Positions 41,950 through 53,643 of a stretch of 64,000 bases of DNA are shown here, piece after piece. Every line of letters starts with the position of its first letter. The first letter of the stretch is position 1. The stretch lies in the NCBI RefSeq assembly GCF_029277985.1, contig NZ_CP119546.1, forward strand, positions 3,162,001 to 3,226,000. Direction: 5' to 3'. A program made the translations under genes and the position numbers. Below the pieces are notes generated by a model. The model searched no databases. It saw nothing but the letters and a program-made list of their open reading frames with translations, and was not told the DNA's origin. The DNA comes from Providencia stuartii (lineage in GTDB: Bacteria; Pseudomonadota; Gammaproteobacteria; Enterobacterales; Enterobacteriaceae).

Positions 41950-42108
41950 CGGTTACTCCTTTACAAATACTAAAACGGTTAATTCATTATTAATGTAGGA
42001 CTTTTTACGCTATTAAGCTACACACAACAAATAAAGATTGTTCCCATAATGCAATTTCATCTATCTTAGAGACGATAAACAACGAAATATCAAATCATGG
42101 GGTAAACT

Positions 42109-42732
42109 ATGCTAACTGTATGGGGTCGTAAAAACTCATCAAACGTCAAAAAAGTGCTTTGGTGCCTTGAAGAACTGAATGTTGCTTATAATCAAAAAGA
42201 TGTTGGAGGTCCTTTTGGCGGACTTGATACACCTGAATATCAGAAAATGAACCCAAACGGCACTATCCCAACTTTACAGGATGATGACTTCACCCTGTGG
42301 GAATCAAATACCATTTTACGATACCTTACGGAAAAATTTGATCACTCTCACTTATTAGTCTCACAAAACCTCCAAGAGAAAGCTGCGGCAGACAAATGGT
42401 TGGACTGGGGATGTGGGACTTTATTCGACAGTATTAAACAAATGATGAATAAAATTGTGCGTGTTCCCGTCGCTGAGCGCGATCCTGAAGTCGCGCGTGC
42501 AATTTATCATCATCTTGAAAAATTGTTTAAAATTGCCGATGAAGCACTGGCAAATCAGCCTTATTTTAATGGCCAAAAATTTGGTATTGCCGATATCGCC
42601 ATTGCCCCATTATTTTATCCATGGCATGAAATTGCCACCGAACGCCCTGAATTCCCTAATTTAGAGCGTTGGTATCAGCAATTAAAAACGCGCCCCGCTT
42701 TCCAAAAAATTGTGTTGATCCCACTGAAATAA
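42109..42732 (+). CDS. gstB: Glutathione S-transferase family protein, GstB-like
   Basis: 207 aa with an N-terminal thioredoxin-like GST domain (MLTVWGRKNSSNVKKVLWCL, PNGTIPTLQDDDFTLWESN, ILRYL) and an all-helical C-terminal domain (FGIADIAIAPLFYPWHE, ERWYQQLKTRPAFQK). WGRxNSxNVKKV and its divergent position next to dacC point to GstB (YliJ). The substrate is not deducible. The symbol is by synteny and similarity. Confidence 0.78.
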   Translation: MLTVWGRKNSSNVKKVLWCLEELNVAYNQKDVGGPFGGLDTPEYQKMNPNGTIPTLQDDDFTLWESNTILRYLTEKFDHSHLLVSQNLQEKAAADKWLDWGCGTLFDSIKQMMNKIVRVPVAERDPEVARAIYHHLEKLFKIADEALANQPYFNGQKFGIADIAIAPLFYPWHEIATERPEFPNLERWYQQLKTRPAFQKIVLIPLK

Positions 42733-43560
42733 TTAAATTGTCATTGGCATATTCATCGGGTTTGGGTATTGATACTCAAACCCGAGTTCTTGGCAAATAC
42801 GGTTACCGTTCACAATCTTTCCAGTTGTTGCTTCCGTTTCAAGCATAAACTCAGGCAATTCTAAATTTAGAGATTGGGAGGCTTGACGATAAAAATCAGC
42901 GCGTTGTGGATGCTCTGGTGCACACAAGTTATAAATATGCCCACCCTGAGGTTGTTTCAACAATAATTTGATTGCCTCAATCACATCATCTTGATGAACA
43001 ATATTCACCGGCTGTTGCGCCCCTTTGAGTGATTTTTTGCCTGCAAGGAAACGTCCAGCATGGCGATTCTCACCAACTAAGCCTGCGAGCCGTAAAATAT
43101 CCACCGAAATATTTGGTAGCGCATGCAGCCAATTTTCAACATCAATCAAAGCTTGTGCTGATGCCGTGGTTGCCTGACGTTCGCTCTCTTCATTAACTTC
43201 ACCGCTAAGATCACCATAAACCGACGTTGAAGAAGTGAAAATCACGCGGGGGATCCGAAAAGTTATCGCCGTATCGACAAGTAATTCAATTGTTTCAACA
43301 TAAGCAGATACATTAATTTTTGAAGGTGGTAGTAAAATAATGAGTGCCCCTGCCTCTTCCATTAATTGAGCGAAATCAGTGGGATCACAGTCTAATTCCG
43401 GCGTTAATTGTAAATAATAACAATCAATCCCTATAGCACGAGCCGCCGCAATACCATCCGGCGTTGTTTTGGTACCAGAAACATCCATACCAGCAGCTAA
43501 CAAGGCTCTCGCAAGCGGTAATCCCAACCAACCTAATCCAACAATCGCAACCTTTTTCAT
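42733..43560 (-). CDS. yeeZ: YeeZ-type NAD(P)-binding SDR-family protein
   Basis: 275 aa, atypical SDR with the N-terminal Rossmann motif VAIVGLGWLGLPLARALLAA, the SDR-like IFTSSTSVYGDLSG (with the Tyr of the active site) and IYNLCAPEHPQRADFYRQ. E. coli YeeZ has the same size and lies in the same place, divergent from hisL. The function is unknown. Agaggtga precedes the ATG. It converges on the gstB-like gene with no spacer. Confidence 0.87.
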   Translation of the reverse strand: MKKVAIVGLGWLGLPLARALLAAGMDVSGTKTTPDGIAAARAIGIDCYYLQLTPELDCDPTDFAQLMEEAGALIILLPPSKINVSAYVETIELLVDTAITFRIPRVIFTSSTSVYGDLSGEVNEESERQATTASAQALIDVENWLHALPNISVDILRLAGLVGENRHAGRFLAGKKSLKGAQQPVNIVHQDDVIEAIKLLLKQPQGGHIYNLCAPEHPQRADFYRQASQSLNLELPEFMLETEATTGKIVNGNRICQELGFEYQYPNPMNMPMTI

Positions 43561-43782
43561 CTATCACCTCTGATTACCGATAACGACTTAATTTCATCTA
43601 GGTTAACTGAAAACCTTTTAACTTCCGAATATATTATTTATGCGATTATTCACTATGAAACCTCACTATCTAATTATTATTGGTTATTTTGCAAAAAACA
43701 GTTGCATTGTAGGGAGGAGATCGGATAGGTTGATAGGTAATGAATGTTTAAGCAACTAACACCATTACTAACGGAAGCTATT

Positions 43783-43830
43783 ATGACTCGTATTTCTCGC
43801 AACCATCATCATCACCATCATCCTGATTAG
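43783..43830 (+). CDS. hisL: his operon leader peptide HisL
   Basis: 15 codons reading MTRISRNHHHHHHPD. Six consecutive His codons make translation sensitive to charged tRNA-His. E. coli has seven His codons in a very similar peptide (MTRVQFK...PD). Stalling here should prevent the downstream attenuator from forming. Aacggaag upstream serves as ribosome binding site. It is too short for usual gene finders. Confidence 0.95.
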   Translation: MTRISRNHHHHHHPD

Positions 43831-43900
43831 TCTTTCGGGCGATGTGTGCTGGAAGACGATCAACGACTCTTCCGGTGGCTGAAATGCGAATTAGAGAAAA

Positions 43901-43932
43901 CCCTCGGAAGATAATCTTCCGAGGGTTTTTTT
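43901..43932 (+). terminator. his operon attenuator
   Basis: Stem ccctcggaag / cttccgaggg (43901-43910 and 43916-43925) followed by seven T, 70 bp after hisL and 44 bp before hisG. The upstream segment cttccggtgg (43869-43878) can pair alternatively with part of the stem (ccctcggaag), as required of an antiterminator. Confidence 0.9.
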
Positions 43933-43975
43933 ATTATTAATCAAAAATATATTACAAAATAAGCAGGGTAAAATT

Positions 43976-44875
43976 ATGTTGGACAAATCACGATTAAGAA
44001 TTGCCATTCAAAAGTCAGGACGCTTAAGTGAAGACTCACAAGAACTACTTGCACGCTGTGGAATTAAAATCAATTTACAGCAACAGCGACTGATTGCTTA
44101 TGCAGAAAATATGCCTATTGATTTACTGCGTGTACGTGATGACGATATCCCAGGACTGGTCATGGACGGCGTTGTAGACCTTGGAATTATCGGTGAAAAC
44201 GTTCTTGAAGAAGAATTATTAAGCCGCCGCGCTCAAGGCGATAACCCCGCATACAAAACACTACGTCGTCTTGATTTTGGTGCTTGCCGTTTGTCATTAG
44301 CCGCACCTCTTGACTTTAACTACACAGGTGCAGAGTGCTTAAATGGCGCTCGTATTGCGACCTCTTACCCGAACTTATTAAAACGTTATTTCGATGAAAA
44401 AGGCATTCAATTTAAATCTTGCTTATTAAACGGCTCTGTCGAAGTCGCGCCTCGGGCAGGTCTTGCCGATGCCATTTGTGACCTAGTTTCTACTGGCGCA
44501 ACACTCGAAGCGAATGGCCTCAAAGAAGTTGAAGTGATTTATCGTTCAAAAGCCTGCTTAATCCAACGTGACGGCGAAATTTCTTCAGATAAACAACAGC
44601 TTATTGACCGCATGATGACTCGTATTCAGGGCGTTATTCAAGCTCGTGAATCCAAATACATCATGTTGCACGCTCCAAGTGAACGTTTGGAAGATATTAT
44701 TGCATTGCTGCCAGGCGCAGAACGCCCAACTCTGCTCCCATTAGCAGGCGATCAAAATCGCGTAGCTATGCACATGGTCAGTAGCGAAACCTTGTTCTGG
44801 GAAACCATGGAAAAACTTAAAGCATTAGGTGCTAGCTCTATTTTAGTTCTGCCTATTGAAAAAATGATGGAGTAA
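43976..44875 (+). CDS. hisG: ATP phosphoribosyltransferase HisG
   Basis: 299 aa, long-form HisG. It catalyses the first step of histidine synthesis, ATP + PRPP to phosphoribosyl-ATP, and is feedback-inhibited by histidine. Conserved: [40 protein letters not shown], the PRPP-binding [18 protein letters not shown], and the C-terminal regulatory domain ending [17 protein letters not shown]. It is the first structural gene after the attenuator and 5 bp before hisD. Confidence 0.98.
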   Translation: MLDKSRLRIAIQKSGRLSEDSQELLARCGIKINLQQQRLIAYAENMPIDLLRVRDDDIPGLVMDGVVDLGIIGENVLEEELLSRRAQGDNPAYKTLRRLDFGACRLSLAAPLDFNYTGAECLNGARIATSYPNLLKRYFDEKGIQFKSCLLNGSVEVAPRAGLADAICDLVSTGATLEANGLKEVEVIYRSKACLIQRDGEISSDKQQLIDRMMTRIQGVIQARESKYIMLHAPSERLEDIIALLPGAERPTLLPLAGDQNRVAMHMVSSETLFWETMEKLKALGASSILVLPIEKMME

Positions 44876-44880
44876 GTGCA

Positions 44881-46197
44881 ATGGAAATGGGATTTAACCA
44901 ACCGATTCGCTGGTCAGAATGTAATGCAAATGAGCAAACAGCACTGCTGACACGCCCAGCCATTGCGGCATCAGACAATATTCGTCGCGCGGTCACACAG
45001 ATCATTGAGCAAGTACAAGCTCGTGGCGACAATGCACTCATTGAATTTAGCCAACGTTTTGATAAAACGGCCATTTCTAGCATTCGAGTCATGCCAGATA
45101 GCATTGAGCAAGCTGAATCACGCCTCGATGACGACATCAAAGTCGCGATGAAAAATGCTATTGGTAATATCCGTCGTTTTCATGAAGCACAAAAACCTGA
45201 AATTATTCGCGTTGAGACTCAGTCAGGCGTGGTTTGTCAACAAATCACCCGCCCAATTGATTCGGTTGGCTTATATATTCCCGGCGGCTCAGCGCCATTG
45301 CTCTCAACGGTAATGATGCTAGGCACCCCTGCACAAATTGCAGGTTGTCGACAAATTATCCTTTGCTCTCCCCCACCGATTGCGGATGAAATTCTCTATG
45401 CTGCAAAACTGTGTGGTATTAGCGATATCTTTCAGGTGGGCGGTGCGCAAGCCATTGCTGCAATGGCATTTGGTACAGAGAGTATCCCAGCGGTCGATAA
45501 GATTTTTGGCCCAGGCAATGCTTATGTAACAGAAGCGAAACGCCAAGTGAGCCAAAGCCACGAAGGAGCAGCCATTGATATGCCAGCAGGCCCATCAGAA
45601 GTGCTTGTTATTGCAGATAGCCAAGCAAACCCTGCATTTACAGCTTCAGATCTGTTATCGCAAGCTGAGCATGGACCTGATTCACAAGTTATTCTACTAA
45701 CGGATAGCCAAGAATTTGCTATGCAGGTTATTGATGAAACAGAAAAACAACTGGCTGAATTATCACGTGCTGACATCGCGAGAGCCGCACTGAGTGCTAG
45801 TCGTGTAATTATCGCCGATTCAATTGCACAATGTGTCGAAATTAGCAATCGCTACGGGCCTGAACACCTGATTTTGCAAACTCGTAATGCCGATGCACTC
45901 GTTGACAGCATAACTAGTGCAGGCTCTGTGTTCGTCGGAGATTGGTCACCTGAATCAGCGGGCGATTATGCATCAGGAACTAATCATGTGCTGCCAACTT
46001 ATGGCTATACATCGACATATTCCAGCTTGGGTCTTGCTGATTTTATGAAACGGATGACAGTACAAAAGCTTTCACCTCAAGGGTTACTTGGGTTAGCGAC
46101 AACGATTGAAACACTCGCGCAAGCAGAGAGCCTAACTGCCCACAAAAATGCCGTAACATTACGTGTTACTGAACTCAAAAAACAAAGTCAGGAGTAA
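44881..46197 (+). CDS. hisD: Histidinol dehydrogenase HisD
   Basis: 438 aa, oxidises L-histidinol to histidine in two NAD-dependent steps. Family blocks: [92 protein letters not shown] (zinc-site His) and [20 protein letters not shown]. It starts 5 bp after hisG with ggag 8 nt before the ATG. Confidence 0.98.
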   Translation: MEMGFNQPIRWSECNANEQTALLTRPAIAASDNIRRAVTQIIEQVQARGDNALIEFSQRFDKTAISSIRVMPDSIEQAESRLDDDIKVAMKNAIGNIRRFHEAQKPEIIRVETQSGVVCQQITRPIDSVGLYIPGGSAPLLSTVMMLGTPAQIAGCRQIILCSPPPIADEILYAAKLCGISDIFQVGGAQAIAAMAFGTESIPAVDKIFGPGNAYVTEAKRQVSQSHEGAAIDMPAGPSEVLVIADSQANPAFTASDLLSQAEHGPDSQVILLTDSQEFAMQVIDETEKQLAELSRADIARAALSASRVIIADSIAQCVEISNRYGPEHLILQTRNADALVDSITSAGSVFVGDWSPESAGDYASGTNHVLPTYGYTSTYSSLGLADFMKRMTVQKLSPQGLLGLATTIETLAQAESLTAHKNAVTLRVTELKKQSQE

Positions 46198-47271
<1,074 letters not shown>

Positions 47272-47291
47272 ACCTGAAATAGGAAATATTC

Positions 47292-48358
47292 ATGAGCCAA
47301 AAAATTCTTTTTATTGACCGTGATGGTACATTAATCACTGAACCACCTACTGATTTTCAGGTCGATAGCCTAAGCAAATTAGCTTTTGAAAAAGCAGTGA
47401 TTCCAAGCCTGCTGGCCTTACAAAAAGCCAACTACCGCTTAGTCATGGTCACCAATCAAGATGGTTTAGGTACCGACAGCTTCCCAACCGCTGATTTCGA
47501 ACCACCACACAACTTAATGATGCAGGTTTTTGAGTCACAAGGGATTAATTTTGACGATGTATTAATTTGTCCTCACAAACCCGCGGATGGCTGTAACTGC
47601 CGTAAACCAAAACTAGGCTTAGTGGAAAACTACCTAGTTGAAGGTAAATTAGATAAAGCGAACAGTTATGTGATTGGTGATCGTGAAACTGACCTACAAT
47701 TGGCCGAAAATATGGGGATCCAAGGCCTACGCTATAGCCCTGATTCACTTGATTGGGTGGCTATCACCGATAAATTAACTCAGCGTGATCGCCATGCAAT
47801 CGTTGAGCGTGTCACAAAAGAAACCAATATTCGCGTCGAACTCTGGCTTGATCGTGAGGGTGGAAGCGAAATCAATACGGGTGTCGGCTTCTTTGACCAC
47901 ATGCTTGACCAGATCGCCACTCACGGTGGTTTCCGTTTGAATATCCAAGTTAAAGGTGACCTGTTTATTGATGACCACCACACCGTAGAAGATACGGGTT
48001 TGGCACTCGGTGAAGCATTACGCGTTGCTCTCGGCGATAAACGTGGTATCGCACGCTTTGGCTTTGTACTCCCAATGGATGAGTGCCAAGCGCGTTGTGC
48101 ATTAGACATTTCAGGCCGACCACACCTTGAATATAAAGCAGAATTTAAATACCAACGTGTTGGTGACCTCAGCACTGAAATGATCGAACACTTTTTCAGC
48201 TCCCTATCCTATGCGATGGGATGTACCTTACACCTGAAAACGAAAGGGAAAAACGATCACCACAAAGCTGAAAGCCTATTTAAGGTATTTGGTCGTACCT
48301 TACGTCAAGCTATCCGCGTTGAAGGAGATACGTTACCTAGCTCGAAAGGGGTTCTCTA

Positions 48359-48359
<1 letters not shown>
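47292..48359 (+). CDS. hisB: HisB, bifunctional histidinol-phosphatase / imidazoleglycerol-phosphate dehydratase
   Basis: 355 aa fusion. The N-terminal HAD phosphatase ([20 protein letters not shown], then a zinc loop [15 protein letters not shown]) acts at step 8. The C-terminal dehydratase ([49 protein letters not shown]) acts at step 6. The fused form is the enterobacterial one. Its stop codon overlaps the hisH start (TAATG). Confidence 0.98.
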
Positions 48360-50446
<2,087 letters not shown>

Positions 50447-50453
<7 letters not shown>

Positions 50454-51058
50454 CCACAGAACAATGTCGCCAACTTGCTTGGCAAAAAGTGGATGGATTA
50501 ATGCCCGTGGTTGTGCAACACGCAACTTCTGGCGATGTATTAATGTTAGGTTATATGAACCCAGAAGCGTTGCAAGCCACATTAGATAGCCGCAAGGTAA
50601 CCTTTTATTCACGAACCAAACAGCGCTTATGGACTAAAGGCGAAACATCGGGCAACTATCTTAATTTAGTCGATATCTATCCTGATTGTGATAGTGATAC
50701 GCTACTCGCCCTAGTGCAACCGGTTGGGCCAACTTGCCACAATGGTACGGAGAGCTGTTTTGCTCCCGCTCAAAGTGATTGGGGATTCTTATTTGAGCTG
50801 GAAACCTTATTAAAATCACGTAAGTGTGCTGATCCGGAAAGCTCATATACGGCGCGTCTATATGCAAGTGGTACTAAACGTATCGCTCAAAAAGTTGGCG
50901 AAGAAGGCGTTGAAACAGCACTTGCAGCCACAGTCAATGATCGTGCTGAGCTAACGAATGAAGCCGCCGATCTAATGTACCACCTGCTGGTACTCTTACA
51001 GGACCAAGATCTTGATTTAAGCACCATTATCAAACGTCTGAAAGAACGCCATCAATAA
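50447..51058 (+). CDS. hisI: HisI (HisIE), bifunctional PR-AMP cyclohydrolase / PR-ATP pyrophosphatase
   Basis: 203 aa. The N-terminal cyclohydrolase has [38 protein letters not shown] and zinc ligands in DCDSDTLL and [12 protein letters not shown]. The C-terminal pyrophosphatase has [20 protein letters not shown] and [13 protein letters not shown]. It performs steps 2 and 3 of the pathway and is the last gene of the operon. Confidence 0.98.
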
Positions 51059-51372
51059 TAATGCGGTAGCCTGCTTAAGGTGGGCTACCCAATATAACAA
51101 AATGCGCTGATACTTGATCGTCGACCAAATCCTCTCTATTCTCTTACCTATAAGTGGCGACTTAGATAACTGAGTCAACCAATTCACGTAAAAGCCTATT
51201 TTAATCAACATGCGATTTAGACAATGAGTTCGCTATTAACTTAAAAACTCTCTTATTGCGTTGCCTAGCTCCCATTATTTCTTCCAATTTTCATATCATA
51301 TCCATGGTATTTAGCTTGTTATCTAATTTTGCTACTATCTCAACTGTTTATTTTTATAAAAAAGGAACCGTC
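51059..51372. other. Intergenic region after the his operon
   Basis: 314 bp with no gene. A 7-bp GC-rich stem ggtagcc / ggctacc (51065-51071 and 51083-51089), just after hisI, is the likely transcript end but lacks a T-run. The remainder must contain the yeaK promoter. Confidence 0.5.
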
Positions 51373-51867
51373 GTGTCAGAAAGCCCTATTTTTATTCAAT
51401 TAACCCAATTACTTGATAAACAGAATGCGCGATACCGCGTGATGGAACATCCAACGGCAGGTAAATCAGAAGAAGTGGCAAAAATACGTGGCACACAATT
51501 AGGTCAAGGTGCTAAAGGCTTAGTTTGCCACGTTAAAGGAAATGGTATTCGTCAACATGTTCTCGCAATCCTTCCTGCTGATAAACAAGCGGATTTAACG
51601 AAGATCGCTCATGCCATCGGAGGCACTCGCGCCTCATTAGCAAGCCCAAAAGAAGTGGATGAATTAACTCAATGTGTTTTTGGTGCAATCCCGCCCTTTA
51701 GTTTTCATCCATCTCTAAAACTCATTGCTGATCCTTATTTATTTGTTCGTTTTGAAGAGCTGGCTTTTAATGCAGGAACACTTGAGCGCTCAGTTATTTT
51801 GAATACAGAAGATTACCGTCGTATTGCTAATCCAACTTTAGTCGATTTTATTCGAGATGATGAATAA
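51373..51867 (+). CDS. yeaK: YeaK-type aminoacyl-tRNA deacylase (YbaK/ProX superfamily)
   Basis: 164 aa with the INS/YbaK-like fold: RVMEHPTAGKSEEVAKIRGT, LGQGAKGLVCHVKGNG, ADKQADLTKIAHAIGGTRAS, DELTQCVFGAIPPFSFHP and FNAGTLERSVILNTEDYRRI. It closely follows the E. coli YeaK pattern; members clear mischarged tRNAs in trans. The start is GTG at 51373 with aaagga 6 nt upstream. The open frame extends 39 codons further upstream but has no family similarity there. Confidence 0.85.
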   Translation: MSESPIFIQLTQLLDKQNARYRVMEHPTAGKSEEVAKIRGTQLGQGAKGLVCHVKGNGIRQHVLAILPADKQADLTKIAHAIGGTRASLASPKEVDELTQCVFGAIPPFSFHPSLKLIADPYLFVRFEELAFNAGTLERSVILNTEDYRRIANPTLVDFIRDDE

Positions 51868-51919
51868 AAGTAAAAGTACCTATTTTTAAGTAAAATCAAG
51901 TATCATATTTTTTAAGACT

Positions 51920-51930
51920 GCTACACTTAA
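51920..51930 (+). promoter_or_regulatory. Sigma-S-type extended -10 upstream of the CsbD/ElaB-like gene
   Basis: GCTACACTTAA matches the sigma-S -10 consensus KCTAYRCTTAA at every position. It lies 33 bp before the downstream ATG, which gives a short leader with taaggag. Stationary-phase or general-stress induction of the gene is inferred. Confidence 0.6.
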
Positions 51931-51963
51931 TAGTGACTGTTATTCACTCTTAAGGAGAATATA

Positions 51964-52206
51964 ATGAGTTTATTCGACAAAGCAGAAAGCAAAGCTAGAG
52001 AAGCAACAGGTACAGCAGAACAAGCCTACGGTGAAGCAACGGGTTCTGCTGAGCATCAAATAAAAGGTACTGTCAGAAAATGTGCAGCTCAAGGCTGTGA
52101 CACGCTCAATTCTGCTGTGGATACAGTAAAAAGTAATCCTCTTGCCGCAGCAACTGTCGCTGCTGGTATCGGATTTATATTCGGTTATTTAGCCGGCAAA
52201 AAATAA
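51964..52206 (+). CDS. Small CsbD/ElaB-like stress membrane protein
   Basis: 80 aa. The N-terminal part is Ala/Glu/Gly-rich and CsbD-like (SLFDKAESKAREATGTAEQA). The C-terminal part is a hydrophobic glycine-zipper anchor (NPLAAATVAAGIGFIFGYLA) like those of ElaB, YqjD and YgaM, which tether to the inner membrane in stationary phase. A strong taaggag precedes the ATG, and a sigma-S-type -10 lies upstream. The exact family is uncertain. Confidence 0.75.
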   Translation: MSLFDKAESKAREATGTAEQAYGEATGSAEHQIKGTVRKCAAQGCDTLNSAVDTVKSNPLAAATVAAGIGFIFGYLAGKK

Positions 52207-52224
52207 TTCTGATAAATAAAATGC

Positions 52225-52254
52225 AAAAAGGGAATGATAATAAACTCATTCCCT
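52225..52254. terminator. Bidirectional terminator between the stress protein and the catB-like gene
   Basis: Stem agggaatga / tcattccct (52229-52237 and 52246-52254) with an 8-nt loop. On the minus strand it is followed by five T, fitting the end of the catB-like gene; on the plus strand it is followed by ctgtattatttatttt. The flanking genes converge. Confidence 0.75.
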
Positions 52255-52263
52255 CTGTATTAT

Positions 52264-52893
52264 TTATTTTAAATATTTAGCCAAGGCTATTTTCAAAGCT
52301 GTTATATCTGAATTACACAAATAAGGCTTTAAGGCATTAAATTGTGCTTCTGGCCAATCGTAGATCTTTAATGCCAGAAGTTCTGCAATGATATCAGGCG
52401 CAAAACGATAGCTAATCCGTTTAGCAGGATTGCCACCCACAATACTGTATGGTTCGACATCCTTCACCACAACACTATTTGCTGCGATAACTGCGCCTTC
52501 ACCAATGTTTATGCCTGGCATAATCAATGCCCGCATTCCAATCCAAGCTCCGTCACCAATAACCGTATCGCCTTTACCTACATAGGCTTCATTAACATAT
52601 TCAATAAATGGATATAAACAAAACCAATCTGTTCTGTGAGTATGGTTTCCCCCCATCAATATGACGGCTTCTCCCCCAATACACACATAATCGCCAATAT
52701 AAAGTTGATCGACATCCCAAGGTAATTGCCAATCACGGCTGACTTCATCCCCTTGTAAATAGCGGACTACTGATTGTTCAAACCCATTATCCCAGCAGTC
52801 ACTATAATAACTATGACGTCCTTTGATATGGATATTCGGATTCTGTACAACTTCGTGTAAAAGTTGATATTTTGACCAATGTTTCTGATTCAT
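52264..52893 (-). CDS. CatB-type xenobiotic O-acetyltransferase
   Basis: 209 aa left-handed beta-helix hexapeptide acetyltransferase. The family start (HIKGRHSYYSDCW), the catalytic-His segment MGGNHTHRTDWFCLYPF, GDTVIGDGAWIGMRALIMPG, and VEPYSIVGGNPAKRISYRF are typical of the CatB/Vat group, which acetylate chloramphenicol or streptogramins. A short insertion (VSRDWQLPWDVDQL) before YIGDYVCIGG separates it from the plasmid CatB types. Whether it confers resistance cannot be read from sequence. It lies next to the boundary of the lipase/immunity island. Confidence 0.82.
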   Translation of the reverse strand: MNQKHWSKYQLLHEVVQNPNIHIKGRHSYYSDCWDNGFEQSVVRYLQGDEVSRDWQLPWDVDQLYIGDYVCIGGEAVILMGGNHTHRTDWFCLYPFIEYVNEAYVGKGDTVIGDGAWIGMRALIMPGINIGEGAVIAANSVVVKDVEPYSIVGGNPAKRISYRFAPDIIAELLALKIYDWPEAQFNALKPYLCNSDITALKIALAKYLK

Positions 52894-53015
52894 GGTAACA
52901 ATCCTAATTATAAAATTATTATTACCATAGAACGCTGTCTATGGTGATGTATTCGCGCTCAAAAATACATCACCTTTAGCAACCCTTGGCTGCTTTAATA
53001 ACGGATTTATCATCT

Positions 53016-53376
53016 ATCTTTTCTCTACTTAACGCGTTAATTTTAAGCTGGTATTTCGTGCAACCAACGCAATCACTCCGCCTAATAACATTAACATAGC
53101 TAATGCCCAATTTGCAGGTAAGGGAGAGCTAATCGCCAATAAACTCAGGGCTGCACCTACTGCCATTTGAATAAAACCCACTAAAGCCGAAGCCGTTCCT
53201 GCCTCTTTTTCAAAAGGTTCTAAAGCATAACTCGTTGCGGTTCCCATCATAAAGGCAAGGCCTGTACAGACACACGCTACAGGTAACATATAAGCTAACC
53301 AGTGGTTTTGTAACTCTGTTGGTAAGACAAGTAAACCGAATAACAAGCCTAAACACCCCGCTATCATAAATAGGCT
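53016..53376. repeat. 361-bp direct repeat, left copy
   Basis: This segment is repeated in the same orientation and at the same length at 61231-61591, with only about five mismatches that I can count. It covers the last 112 codons of the efflux gene plus 13 bp past its stop. The copies flank 7.85 kb holding the lipase/immunity units. Confidence 0.93.
53029..53376 (-). pseudogene. 3' fragment of a Bcr/CflA-type MFS efflux gene
   Basis: The open part encodes 112 aa starting MIAGCLGLLFGLLVLPTELQ and ending ALVARNTSLKLTR, the last third of the complete transporter at 61244-62419; I count two amino-acid differences. It lacks the first two-thirds, including motif A. Similarity stops abruptly at 53376. 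It is a duplicated gene end left at the left border of the island and is not expected to work. Confidence 0.92.
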
Positions 53377-53417
53377 TCACCATAAAAATTCCTTTTCAAT
53401 GAAGTTAATATTCAATA

Positions 53418-53528
53418 TCAATCATAGAGAGATGTTGCATACTGTGGCTTTAACCAATGACCTCCCACATTACCTTTATGGTAACCTCCTAGATATCCAC
53501 TCAATGTCGGATCATATTTTTTATTCAC
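53418..53528 (-). CDS. Possible small protein of 36 aa downstream of the intact immunity gene
   Basis: GTG at 53528 with aaggag 6 nt upstream opens a frame reading MNKKYDPTLSGYLGGYHKGN, then VGGHWLKPQYATSLYD and a stop. Composition (Gly, Tyr, His-rich) is protein-like rather than random, and the direction matches the tle/tli units. I do not recognise a family. It may be a real small protein or the remnant C-terminus of a larger one. Confidence 0.35.
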   Translation of the reverse strand: MNKKYDPTLSGYLGGYHKGNVGGHWLKPQYATSLYD

Positions 53529-53643
53529 AATCATCTCCTTAACAATCATGATTAAATTTAATATCAGATCTACAAATGATCCCCATAAGTACCTTTATGT
53601 AAAATTATAACGATAACAACATCATCTGCCGCTTTGAGAAACA

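Noticed and set aside
43801..43818. Run of six His codons resembling an engineered His tag
   Set aside because: It is the natural HisL leader peptide, upstream of an attenuator and hisG.
53016..53376. Left efflux-gene copy read as a phage or island attachment site
   Set aside because: 361 bp is far longer than usual att cores, and no integrase or excisionase gene is present between the repeats.
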